DNA of 64,000 nucleotides from Marinobacter bryozoorum. GTDB lineage: Bacteria > Pseudomonadota > Gammaproteobacteria > Pseudomonadales > Oleiphilaceae. A program made the translations under genes and the position numbers. The notes below the pieces were generated by a model. The model did not search any database and was not told where the DNA came from. It saw only the letters and a list, made by a program, of their open reading frames with translations. Of the stretch, positions 57,092 through 64,000 are shown piece by piece; positions within the stretch are counted from its first letter, which is position 1, and each line of letters opens with the position of its first letter. The stretch spans positions 100,777-164,776 of the forward strand of contig NZ_JAKZAH010000007.1 in assembly GCF_023156245.1 (NCBI RefSeq). Reading direction: 5' to 3'.

Positions 57092-58243
57092 ATGGCCCGA
57101 GCCCGGCAAACCCACGCTTTCGCTCTGTTCTTCCCGGCGGCTGCCCTGCATGGGGCCCTCGTTGTTCCGCTGACATTGCTGGCGGCCTACGGCGGCCTGG
57201 GCTGGCCACCCGGATTGCTGGGAGCCGGTCATGGCCACGAACTGGTATTCGGGTTCGCCCTGGCCCTGGTAGCCGGCTATACCCTTGGTCCCCAGCCACC
57301 CGGAAAGCTCTGGTTGCTGCTCGGGCTTTGGGTGGCAGCGAGGATCCTCTGGTTGCTGGCCCCTTCGTCCTGGCCGGGACAGCTGGCGAGCCCCGTTTTC
57401 GCGCTGATACTGGCGTGGCAGGTAGTACCACGGTTCCAGGCCGCGAAAAAATGGCGCAACCGGATTACCGGACCACTGATCCTCGTTCTGTGTCTGGTAC
57501 CGGTGATATGGTTTGTCATTGACCGGCTGTTACCTGCTGTGTCCGTCACCCTGGCGGTAAGCACTACCACACTGATGCACTTCGGCGTACTGTGCCTGCT
57601 CCTGTTGATGACTTTCATGGGCGGCCGCCTGATCGCCCCCGCTGCAGCGGGCACGCTGGAGAAGAAAGGCATCACCCTGGAGGCCAGGGTACAGCCCCGC
57701 GTGGAAGCAGCGCTGATCATTACATTGCTCGCTGCCGCGGTGTGTTACCTGGTATCACCGGTGCGGATGCTCAGTGCCCCCCTGTTAATTCTTGCGGGCG
57801 TGCTCATCGCGCTACGTACCCTGCGCTGGAAACTTTGGCTATGCCCGGAGCGCCCTGACCTGCTCGTTCTTGCAGCGGGTTATGGCTGGCTGGCCACGGG
57901 CAGCCTGGTTACCGGTGCCGCCCTGTTACTGGGCCTGTCCCCGGCCGCAAGCCTGCATATGGTAACCATCGGCGCCCTCGGCACCCTGTCCACCAGCATC
58001 ATGCTGCGACTGCACTTCCAGCGGCGTGAACGCCGCCCTCCTCCGGGCTACCTGGTGATCAGCCTGGGTACCCTGATGACTGTGGCCGCGATTACCCGTT
58101 TCATGGCCGGCCCATCGCCCTGGGCCTCGCCGTTTCAGCTGTGGCTTTCCGCGGGTGCCTGGTCCACAGCTTACCTGCTGGTTTTCGTGACCATGATCAT
58201 CCCCCGGCGTGCCCCCGGAAAAATGGCCCCCCGGCACGTGTAA
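57092..58243 (+). CDS. nnrS: NnrS family protein, first copy
   Basis: 383-residue membrane protein with about 12 hydrophobic segments. The N-terminal FALFFPAAALHGALVVPL and GHGHELVFGFALALVAGY (about 48-65) are typical of NnrS, as is STTTLMHFGVLCLLLLM and the central His/Arg residues. NnrS is a heme- and copper-containing protein that relieves nitrosative stress in Vibrio and Rhodobacter. ATG 57092 replaces an in-frame TTG 6 bp upstream. The last 80 bp before it hold a partial Dnr box. Confidence 0.88.
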   Translation: MARARQTHAFALFFPAAALHGALVVPLTLLAAYGGLGWPPGLLGAGHGHELVFGFALALVAGYTLGPQPPGKLWLLLGLWVAARILWLLAPSSWPGQLASPVFALILAWQVVPRFQAAKKWRNRITGPLILVLCLVPVIWFVIDRLLPAVSVTLAVSTTTLMHFGVLCLLLLMTFMGGRLIAPAAAGTLEKKGITLEARVQPRVEAALIITLLAAAVCYLVSPVRMLSAPLLILAGVLIALRTLRWKLWLCPERPDLLVLAAGYGWLATGSLVTGAALLLGLSPAASLHMVTIGALGTLSTSIMLRLHFQRRERRPPPGYLVISLGTLMTVAAITRFMAGPSPWASPFQLWLSAGAWSTAYLLVFVTMIIPRRAPGKMAPRHV

Positions 58244-58281
58244 TCAGTGATTACCTCCAATGACCCGGACCAGCACAAGGC

Positions 58282-58297
58282 TACCTCTTTGGGAATA
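58282..58297. promoter_or_regulatory. NarL-like 7-2-7 site before the fused narK
   Basis: TACCTCTTTGGGAATA: the left heptamer TACCTCT fits TACYYMT fully, the right one (TATTCCC) partly, with 2 bp between. It is 179 bp upstream of the narK start. Confidence 0.5.
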
Positions 58298-58391
58298 TAA
58301 CCCATAACACACTGTTTTAATGGACTTATTAGGGCAGAAACACGCCCGTGACCGGAGCGTTTACCGGACCCGCATTCCCGGCGGACGTTCC

Positions 58392-58405
58392 TTGACCTTT
58401 ATCAA
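58392..58405. promoter_or_regulatory. Fnr/Dnr box before the fused narK
   Basis: TTGACCTTTATCAA matches TTGAT-N4-ATCAA in 9 of 10 positions and lies 71 bp before the narK ATG. Confidence 0.75.
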
Positions 58406-58475
58406 CCAGTGACCGACTCCCCATGACTACAGTCGCCCCATAGTACTCAAAATCAGCCACCTGGAGTGTGCAACT

Positions 58476-61142
58476 ATGGTGACATCGGCTGTACCCGATA
58501 AAGGCGCCCAGAACCGGGCCCTGGCGATATCCACCTTCGCCTTCACACTGTGTTTCGCGGTGTGGACGATCTTCTCCATCATCGGCATCAAGCTGAAGCA
58601 GGATTTCGGCCTCTCCGATACCCAGCTTGGCCTGTTGATGGCGACCCCGATCCTGACCGGCTCAATAAGCCGCCTGTTCCTTGGCATCTGGACCGACCGG
58701 TTCGGTGGTCGCCGGGTATTCAGTATCCTGATGCTGATTACTGCGGCCTGCGTGTACCTGCTGACGTTTGCCACCAGCTACTACATGTTGCTGGTCGGTG
58801 CCCTCGGCGTCGGGCTCGCCGGCGGTGGGTTTATCGTCGGTGTCACCTACACATCGGCCTGGTTCGAACCGGGCAAACAGGGTACGGCCCTTGGTATTTT
58901 CGGCGCCGGTAACGTGGGCGCCGCGATTACCAACTTCGGAGCGCCTTTCTTGCTGGTGGCCCTGGGCTGGCAGAACACGGCGCTGGTCTATGCCACCGTG
59001 ATGGCCGTCATGGGCGTGGCTTTCCTGTTCCTGGCCAAGGAAGATCCGCTGTCCAGTGAGAGAGCCGAGCGGCGGTCACAGTCGTTTATCGCCCAGCTCA
59101 GCCCACTGGCCGACCTGCGGGTATGGCGCTTCTCCCTGTACTACTTCTTCGTATTCGGGGCATTCGTGGCCCTGGCCCTGTGGCTTCCCCACTACCTGAT
59201 CCAGGTCTATGGGCTGGACATCAAGACGGCGGGCATGATCGCCGCCCTGTACACCATTCCGGCTTCCCTGTTCCGGATCCTCGGTGGCTGGATGTCAGAC
59301 AAGTACGGCGCTCGTCGGGTGATGTACTGGACGTTTATCGCATCCGCAGTCTGCACCTTCCTGCTGAGCTATCCCCCCACGGAATACGTGATCCACGGTA
59401 TCAATGGCGATATCCGCTTCAGCCTGGCCATGAACCTGGCTGGTTTCGTTGCGCTTACCTTTGTGCTGGGCTTCTTCATGTCCCTGGGCAAGGCTGCGGT
59501 GTTCAAGCATATTCCGGTGTATTACCCGAAGAGTGTTGGCGCTGTGGGTGGCGTCGTCGGCATGATCGGCGGTCTCGGCGGCTTCTTCCTGCCCCTGACC
59601 TTCGGCATGCTCAATGACGTGATTGGTGTCTATCAGAGCACGTTCATGCTGCTGTTCCTGATCGTCTCTGTGGCACTGGCTTGGATGCACTACGCTATCC
59701 GCACCGCCGAGCGGGTCGAATGGACCGCCAGGGAAGAGAAAACCGACCTCCCGGAACTCTCCACGCCAAATGCCTTTGTGCTGGAAGACTGGCGCCCGGA
59801 AGACCCGGAGTTCTGGGAAAGCAAGGGCAAGAAGATTGCCAAGCGCAACCTGTGGATCTCCATCCCCAACCTGTTCCTCGCCTTCGCGGTATGGACCATC
59901 TGGAGCATCCTGGTGGTCAAGATGCCGCAGCTGGGCTTTGAGTACAGCTCCAACCAGCTGTTCTGGCTGGCCGCACTGCCCGCCCTTTCCGGTGCCACCC
60001 TGAGGATTTTCTACAGCTTCATGGTGCCCATTTTTGGGGGACGCCGGTGGACAGCGATTTCCACTGCCTCGCTGCTGCTGCCATGCCTGTGGATTGGCTT
60101 CGCCATCCAGAATACGGACACCCCGTACCTCATCATGCTGATCCTCGCCCTGCTGTGCGGGTTTGGCGGCGGCAACTTCGCCTCCAGCATGGCCAACATC
60201 AGTTTCTTCTACCCACAGGCCCAGAAGGGCGGTGCCATGGGCATGAATGCAGGCCTTGGCAACCTGGGTGTTTCGGGGATGCAGCTGCTTGGCCCGCTGG
60301 TCATTGCCACCAGCCTGTTCGGTCCCATCGGTGGTGATCCGCTCACAATCCAGGAAGGCGCCAATGCTGGCGACCCACTGTGGCTGCAGAATGCCGCCTT
60401 CCTCTGGGTACCGCTGATCATTATCGCGAGCCTGGCCGCCTGGTTCGGCATGAACGATATCGCCGATGCCAAGGCAAGCTTCAAGGAGCAGGCGGTTATC
60501 TTCAAGCGTAAGGACAACTGGCTGATGTGCTGGCTGTACCTGGGTATGTTTGGCAGCTTTATCGGGTTTGCCGCCGGCTTCCCGCTGCTCTCCGGCATGC
60601 AGTTCCCGAACGTGGACCCGGTGAAGTATGCCTTCCTGGGCCCTCTGGTCGGTGCACTGGCACGTCCGGTGGGGGGCATGCTGGCTGACAAACTGGGCGG
60701 TGCACGGGTTACCCTGTGGACCTTTGCGGTCATGATCGTGGGTGTGATCGGGGTTATCTTCTTCCTGCCAAGCGACCTGACGCCCGGCAGTTTCTGGGGC
60801 TTCTTCGGCTGCTTCCTGGTGCTGTTCATAGCCAGCGGCATTGGCAATGGCTCTACCTTCCGCATGGTACCGGTGATCTTCCGCAACCTGCTGGGTAATG
60901 AGATGCCGGGCAAGGCGGACGAGGCCCAGAAAGCGGCCAACCGGGAGTCCGCGGCGGTACTGGGCTTTATCTCTGCCTTTGCCGCCTATGGCGGCTTTTT
61001 CATCCCCAAGGCATATGGCACATCCATTGACCTGACCGGCGGGGTTGCCGCCGCCCTGATCGGCTTTATCGTGTTCTACGCCAGCTGCCTGGTCATGACC
61101 TGGTGGTACTACGCGAGAAAGAACGCACCCTCACCCTGCTGA
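58476..61142 (+). CDS. narK: Fused double NarK nitrate/nitrite transporter (NarK1-NarK2)
   Basis: 888 residues: two complete MFS domains in one chain (about 1-430 and 455-888), as in the Paracoccus NarK fusion. The first half has the MFS loop GIWTDRFGGRR and the signature GLAGGGFIVGVTYTSAWF with GIFGAGNVGAAITNF; the second has CGFGGGNFASSMANISFFYPQAQKGGAMG with NAGLGNLGVSGMQ. In characterised fusions NarK1 imports nitrate with protons and NarK2 exchanges nitrate for nitrite. The halves are joined by a hydrophilic linker (EREKTDLPELSTP-like, about 410-455). A terminator follows. Confidence 0.95.
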   Translation: MVTSAVPDKGAQNRALAISTFAFTLCFAVWTIFSIIGIKLKQDFGLSDTQLGLLMATPILTGSISRLFLGIWTDRFGGRRVFSILMLITAACVYLLTFATSYYMLLVGALGVGLAGGGFIVGVTYTSAWFEPGKQGTALGIFGAGNVGAAITNFGAPFLLVALGWQNTALVYATVMAVMGVAFLFLAKEDPLSSERAERRSQSFIAQLSPLADLRVWRFSLYYFFVFGAFVALALWLPHYLIQVYGLDIKTAGMIAALYTIPASLFRILGGWMSDKYGARRVMYWTFIASAVCTFLLSYPPTEYVIHGINGDIRFSLAMNLAGFVALTFVLGFFMSLGKAAVFKHIPVYYPKSVGAVGGVVGMIGGLGGFFLPLTFGMLNDVIGVYQSTFMLLFLIVSVALAWMHYAIRTAERVEWTAREEKTDLPELSTPNAFVLEDWRPEDPEFWESKGKKIAKRNLWISIPNLFLAFAVWTIWSILVVKMPQLGFEYSSNQLFWLAALPALSGATLRIFYSFMVPIFGGRRWTAISTASLLLPCLWIGFAIQNTDTPYLIMLILALLCGFGGGNFASSMANISFFYPQAQKGGAMGMNAGLGNLGVSGMQLLGPLVIATSLFGPIGGDPLTIQEGANAGDPLWLQNAAFLWVPLIIIASLAAWFGMNDIADAKASFKEQAVIFKRKDNWLMCWLYLGMFGSFIGFAAGFPLLSGMQFPNVDPVKYAFLGPLVGALARPVGGMLADKLGGARVTLWTFAVMIVGVIGVIFFLPSDLTPGSFWGFFGCFLVLFIASGIGNGSTFRMVPVIFRNLLGNEMPGKADEAQKAANRESAAVLGFISAFAAYGGFFIPKAYGTSIDLTGGVAAALIGFIVFYASCLVMTWWYYARKNAPSPC

Positions 61143-61157
61143 ACCCTTCCCACAAAC

Positions 61158-61182
61158 AGCCCCCGGTTTCCGGGGGCTTTTT
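61158..61182 (+). terminator. Rho-independent terminator after narK
   Basis: AGCCCCCGG-TTT-CCGGGGGCT followed by TTTT: a perfect 9-bp GC stem with a 3-nt loop, 15 bp after the narK stop. Confidence 0.93.
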
Positions 61183-61319
61183 CGTTGCAGCCCCCGCAAA
61201 TGGTCCACAGACGCCGGGACCATCAGTCGCCAGCCATACCAGTTTTAATCAAGCTACCCTATACCCTGCCCCGCAGTCGCATTAGAATCGCCGCGTCCTG
61301 TCCACCTGGAGCTGTTGTT

Positions 61320-62147
61320 ATGTCTGCCGACCTGAGCCCCATGTCCGGGTTGCACCAGTTGCGCCGTATTGAATCCAGCAAGATTTTCCAGGGCGCGGTG
61401 ATTGCCATCATCATCCTGTCCGCCCTCACCATCGGCGCCAAGACCTACGACCTTCCGCCGTTGGTGGAGAGCAGCCTGACGGTGATGGACAATGCCATCA
61501 CCGTATTCTTCCTGATCGAGATCCTGTTCCGGTTCGCCGCGTGTCCCAACAAGAAACGCTTCCTGCTGGATGGCTGGAACCTGTTCGACACCCTGGTGGT
61601 AGTTGGCAGCCTGATCCCACTCAACAACGCCGATGCCGTGTTGCTGGGCCGCCTGTTGCGGGTCTTCCGGGTTTTACGCCTGGTTTCAGTGGTGCCGGAG
61701 CTGCGCTTCCTGATCAACTCCCTGCTCAAGGCCATCCCCCGCATGGGCTATATCGCCCTGCTGATGTTCATCATCTTCTACATTTACGCGGCCATGGGTT
61801 CCATGTTCTTCGCAAAGGTGGATGAAACCCTGTGGGGCGACGTGGCCATCGCCATGCTGACCCTGTTCCGGGTCGCGACTTTCGAGGACTGGACCGACGT
61901 AATGTACGCCACCATGGAGCAATATCCGCTCAGCTGGCTTTACTACCTGACGTTCATCTTCCTCACGGCCTTCGTGTTCCTGAACATGATGATCGGCGCG
62001 ATCCTGGAGGTGATGAGCGAGGAACAAAACAGAAAGGAAGCGCAGAAGGCCCACGATGAGCGGGACGAGATGGCCCGCCAGCTCACGGCTATCCAGGCCC
62101 AGCTGAACGAGCTGTCAGATCAGCTGGGCCACGGCCGCCGGCCTTGA
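61320..62147 (+). CDS. Voltage-gated-type ion channel (single-domain, BacNav-like)
   Basis: 275 residues with six transmembrane segments in one domain. S4 is GRLLRVFRVLRLVSVVPELR (about 118-137, Arg every third position), the pore loop is MLTLFRVATFEDWTDVMYATM (about 180-200) and the C terminus is a coiled coil (QNRKEAQKAHDERDEMARQL, then IQAQLNELSDQLG). The filter has FEDW where NaChBac has LESW. Ion selectivity cannot be told. ATG 61320 has GGAG 9 nt upstream; the frame is open further upstream but that part looks non-coding. Confidence 0.87.
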   Translation: MSADLSPMSGLHQLRRIESSKIFQGAVIAIIILSALTIGAKTYDLPPLVESSLTVMDNAITVFFLIEILFRFAACPNKKRFLLDGWNLFDTLVVVGSLIPLNNADAVLLGRLLRVFRVLRLVSVVPELRFLINSLLKAIPRMGYIALLMFIIFYIYAAMGSMFFAKVDETLWGDVAIAMLTLFRVATFEDWTDVMYATMEQYPLSWLYYLTFIFLTAFVFLNMMIGAILEVMSEEQNRKEAQKAHDERDEMARQLTAIQAQLNELSDQLGHGRRP

Positions 62148-62200
62148 TAGCAGGACCGTACCACCCGGCACCGGGAAACGCCGGGTGGTACAGCCTGGAA

Positions 62201-62575
62201 TCAGAAAGGCACGGCCTTGGACATGGCCAGGTGGAAGATCAGCCCGACCTGCAGATAGGCCACCACCGCAGCCACTACCCGAACCGGCACACTGAACTTC
62301 GGCTTGATAGCAAACACGCCAGCAATGATATAGCCAATCAGCAGGAACACTTTCCAGGTCAGCCAGTCATTAACGAAGGGCATCCAGGGTGTGACAAACA
62401 ACAGGCTGATGGCCGCCACCAGCAGAACCGTGTCGTTGGCATGGGGAATCCAGCGCAGCGGCGTTGTCCGCCAGCCCGGCTTGCCCACCAGGTCCAGCAA
62501 CAAGCGCAGGGAAAACAGCACCACCGTGAGGTAGGCGGTGGTCATGTGCAGGTGCTTGAGTATTGTGTACGCCAT
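62201..62575 (-). CDS. SirB2-family membrane protein
   Basis: 124 residues with four hydrophobic segments. KHLHMTTAYLTVVLFSLRLLL (about 7-27), and PRWIPHANDTVLLVAAI-like and VNDWLTWKVFLLIGYIIAGVFAI segments fit SirB2. His residues in the first and second helices suggest heme or metal binding, but function is unknown. ATG 62575 is preceded by GGAAAGGAAAAC; an upstream ATG at 62608 is not used. Convergent with the channel gene. Confidence 0.85.
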   Translation of the reverse strand: MAYTILKHLHMTTAYLTVVLFSLRLLLDLVGKPGWRTTPLRWIPHANDTVLLVAAISLLFVTPWMPFVNDWLTWKVFLLIGYIIAGVFAIKPKFSVPVRVVAAVVAYLQVGLIFHLAMSKAVPF

Positions 62576-62630
62576 GTTTTCCTTTCCGATCCAGTATGTT
62601 GGCCGCATTGTACGTGATACAGGGAACGAT

Positions 62631-62646
62631 TACCTCCAAGCGGGTA
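62631..62646. promoter_or_regulatory. NarL-type 7-2-7 site between sirB2 and the second nnrS
   Basis: TACCTCCAAGCGGGTA is TACCTCC-AA-GCGGGTA. It lies 65 bp before nnrS (62711) and 56 bp before the SirB2 start on the other strand. Confidence 0.55.
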
Positions 62647-62710
62647 TAGCCACAACCGGTTAGCCGGCTTAATATATACACACAATACTCTTTTAAAGCG
62701 GAGGTCCGCG

Positions 62711-63898
62711 ATGCAGGCCATATCCACACCCCGGAGTGCGCGTGCCGGCGCCAGCGCAGCGCAACTCTTTGCCTACCCGTTCCGCATCTTCTTTCTGTCG
62801 CTAACACTGCTTTCCCTGGTGGGCATCCCACTCTGGGTGCTGCAGGTGACCGGCACCATCCAGCTGCCCCTGGCCATGCCGGGCGTGCTGTGGCACCAGC
62901 ACGAAATGCTGTTTGGTTTCCTGTCTGCGGCGATAGCCGGCTTTCTGCTTACCGCCGTCTGTGTCTGGACCGGTACCGAGCGTACCCACGGGGCCCGCCT
63001 GCTACTGCTCTGGGGCGTATGGGTAGCCGCACGGGTCCTGCTGACAGCCGGAGGTGACTTGCCGTACTGGCTGGTGCAGGGGGTCAACCTCGCCTTCTTG
63101 CCATTGGTCATGCTGGACGCCGGCTGGCGCATCTGGCATGCCCGCCAGAAACGTCAGCTGATGATCCTGGTGGTGCTGGGCTTGTTCTGGCTGATGCAGA
63201 TAGCATTCGTGGTGCGCCTGGACCCGGTGTACGCCTACGGTGCACTGATCATGGGCATGGCACTGATCAGCATCGTCGGGGGGCGGATTACCCCCGCTTT
63301 CTCTGCGGGCTGGATGCGCCAGCGGGGGCTGCCGGCTGACCAGGTCAAAGTGATACCGGCGCTGGACATGGCTACGCTGTTTAGCATGGTGTTGCTGCTG
63401 GCATCACTGGTCACCGGCTGGGCCATGGTTACCGCCGGCCTCGCCCTGGTGGCCGCGACACTCATGCTGGTCCGTCTGTACAACTGGAAAGGCTGGCTGG
63501 TGCGCCAGGAACCCCTGTTGTGGATTCTGCACTTGTCCATACTCTGGGTCCCCGTGGCTCTGATATTGCTTGCTGGCACCCTTGTCGCCGGCTGGCCAGC
63601 CAATGCCTGGAGCCACGCCGCAGGCACAGGAGCCATCGCCTGCCTTATCCTGGGGGTGACTGCGCGGGTTTCACTGGGCCACACCGGTCGGCCCATGGTG
63701 CTTCCGAAAGGGATGGTGCTGGCATTCGTAGCCATTCACCTGGCTGCCCTGGTGCGGGTAGTCACCGCGTTCCAGGGACTCCCCTGGCACCTGGGCATCA
63801 CCGCCAGCGGCATTTTGTGGGCACTGGCCTACGCCATCTTCCTGGCCCGGTATACCGTCGTACTGGCCAGTCCGCGAGCGGACGGCAAGCCCGGCTAG
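62711..63898 (+). CDS. nnrS: NnrS family protein, second copy
   Basis: 395-residue membrane protein with about 12 hydrophobic segments; FAYPFRIFFLSLTLLSLVGIPLWVL and LWHQHEMLFGFLSAAIAGFLLTAV (about 58-81) are the canonical NnrS opening, and GGRITPAFSAGWMRQ (about 192-206) and LGHTGRPMVLP (about 320) are typical later motifs. It is closer to the NnrS consensus than the copy at 57092. GGAGG lies 8 nt before the ATG. Probably a defence against NO produced by NirS. Confidence 0.92.
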   Translation: MQAISTPRSARAGASAAQLFAYPFRIFFLSLTLLSLVGIPLWVLQVTGTIQLPLAMPGVLWHQHEMLFGFLSAAIAGFLLTAVCVWTGTERTHGARLLLLWGVWVAARVLLTAGGDLPYWLVQGVNLAFLPLVMLDAGWRIWHARQKRQLMILVVLGLFWLMQIAFVVRLDPVYAYGALIMGMALISIVGGRITPAFSAGWMRQRGLPADQVKVIPALDMATLFSMVLLLASLVTGWAMVTAGLALVAATLMLVRLYNWKGWLVRQEPLLWILHLSILWVPVALILLAGTLVAGWPANAWSHAAGTGAIACLILGVTARVSLGHTGRPMVLPKGMVLAFVAIHLAALVRVVTAFQGLPWHLGITASGILWALAYAIFLARYTVVLASPRADGKPG

Positions 63899-64000
63899 TG
63901 TCCCGTTTGGTTAATTCGCTGACCTACTGCGTGACGCTGGGGCCTCTGGCCAAGGCGCCAGTCCGAAGGTGTGGTGGTTCCACATCAAGGGCTGGCAACA
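63899..64000. other. Right edge, no gene seen
   Basis: About 100 bp after nnrS to the window end. No start codon with a good ribosome site or clear motif was seen. Confidence 0.4.

Overview
This 64 kb window comes from a GC-rich, denitrifying marine gammaproteobacterium, most probably a Marinobacter or close relative. The assignment rests on gene content and protein character (narGK-narXL, cd1-type nirS, norCB, UbiUVT, NhaD, NirD/L/G/H), not on a database search. Most of the window serves anaerobic respiration of nitrogen oxides, interrupted by a light-repair/stress block and a selenocysteine operon.

Layout. 1-5.4 kb: 5' part of narG and a NarK-like transporter (minus), divergent from narX-narL; narL is frameshifted. 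5.4-9.5 kb: two palindromic repeats, the O2-independent ubiquinone genes ubiT and ubiUV, rnk and a small DUF2892 protein. 9.6-14.4 kb: a NIT-domain chemoreceptor, a sodium:solute symporter with a 44-aa partner, and a 0.9 kb structured gene-free stretch with two more repeats. 14.4-30 kb: hemN, two photolyases of different classes, DUF2256, a tandem HAD protein, haloalkane dehalogenase, ctaG/sco, a kinase-like protein without a visible phosphoacceptor domain, nhaD, a MerR/CDF metal cassette, qor and an exosortase-type N-acyl amino acid synthase. 30-35.6 kb: an operon for a UGSC-type partner protein, a selenoprotein with in-frame UGA, selA, selB and tRNA-Sec. 35.7-38.9 kb: DUF2147, a Vgb-like propeller, an AEC carrier and a hemerythrin. 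39-64 kb: norCB-FeS-norDEF, then norQ-nirF-nirC on the minus strand facing nirS-nirDLGH-nirJ-nirE-nirN, a Crp/Fnr regulator, a hemolysin III protein, two nnrS genes, a fused double NarK, an ion channel and a SirB2 protein.

How it fits together. NarK proteins import nitrate and export nitrite, NarG (with subunits outside the window) reduces nitrate, NirS reduces nitrite to NO with heme d1 made by NirE, NirDLGH, NirJ, NirF and NirN, and NorCB reduces NO to N2O after maturation by NorD/NorQ. HemN and UbiTUV supply heme and quinone without oxygen. NarL-type 7-2-7 sites (TACYYMT-N2-AKRRGTA) and Fnr/Dnr boxes (TTGAT-N4-ATCAA) recur before these genes, suggesting joint nitrate and low-oxygen/NO control. 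No nosZ or nirM is in the window.

Most notable: (a) the UGSC selenoprotein encoded in one operon with its decoding machinery; (b) a family of about 100-bp elements, five copies, with a locus-specific outer stem and two inner hairpins whose loops carry GGA; (c) the narL frameshift. All calls were made by reading; no homology search was run.
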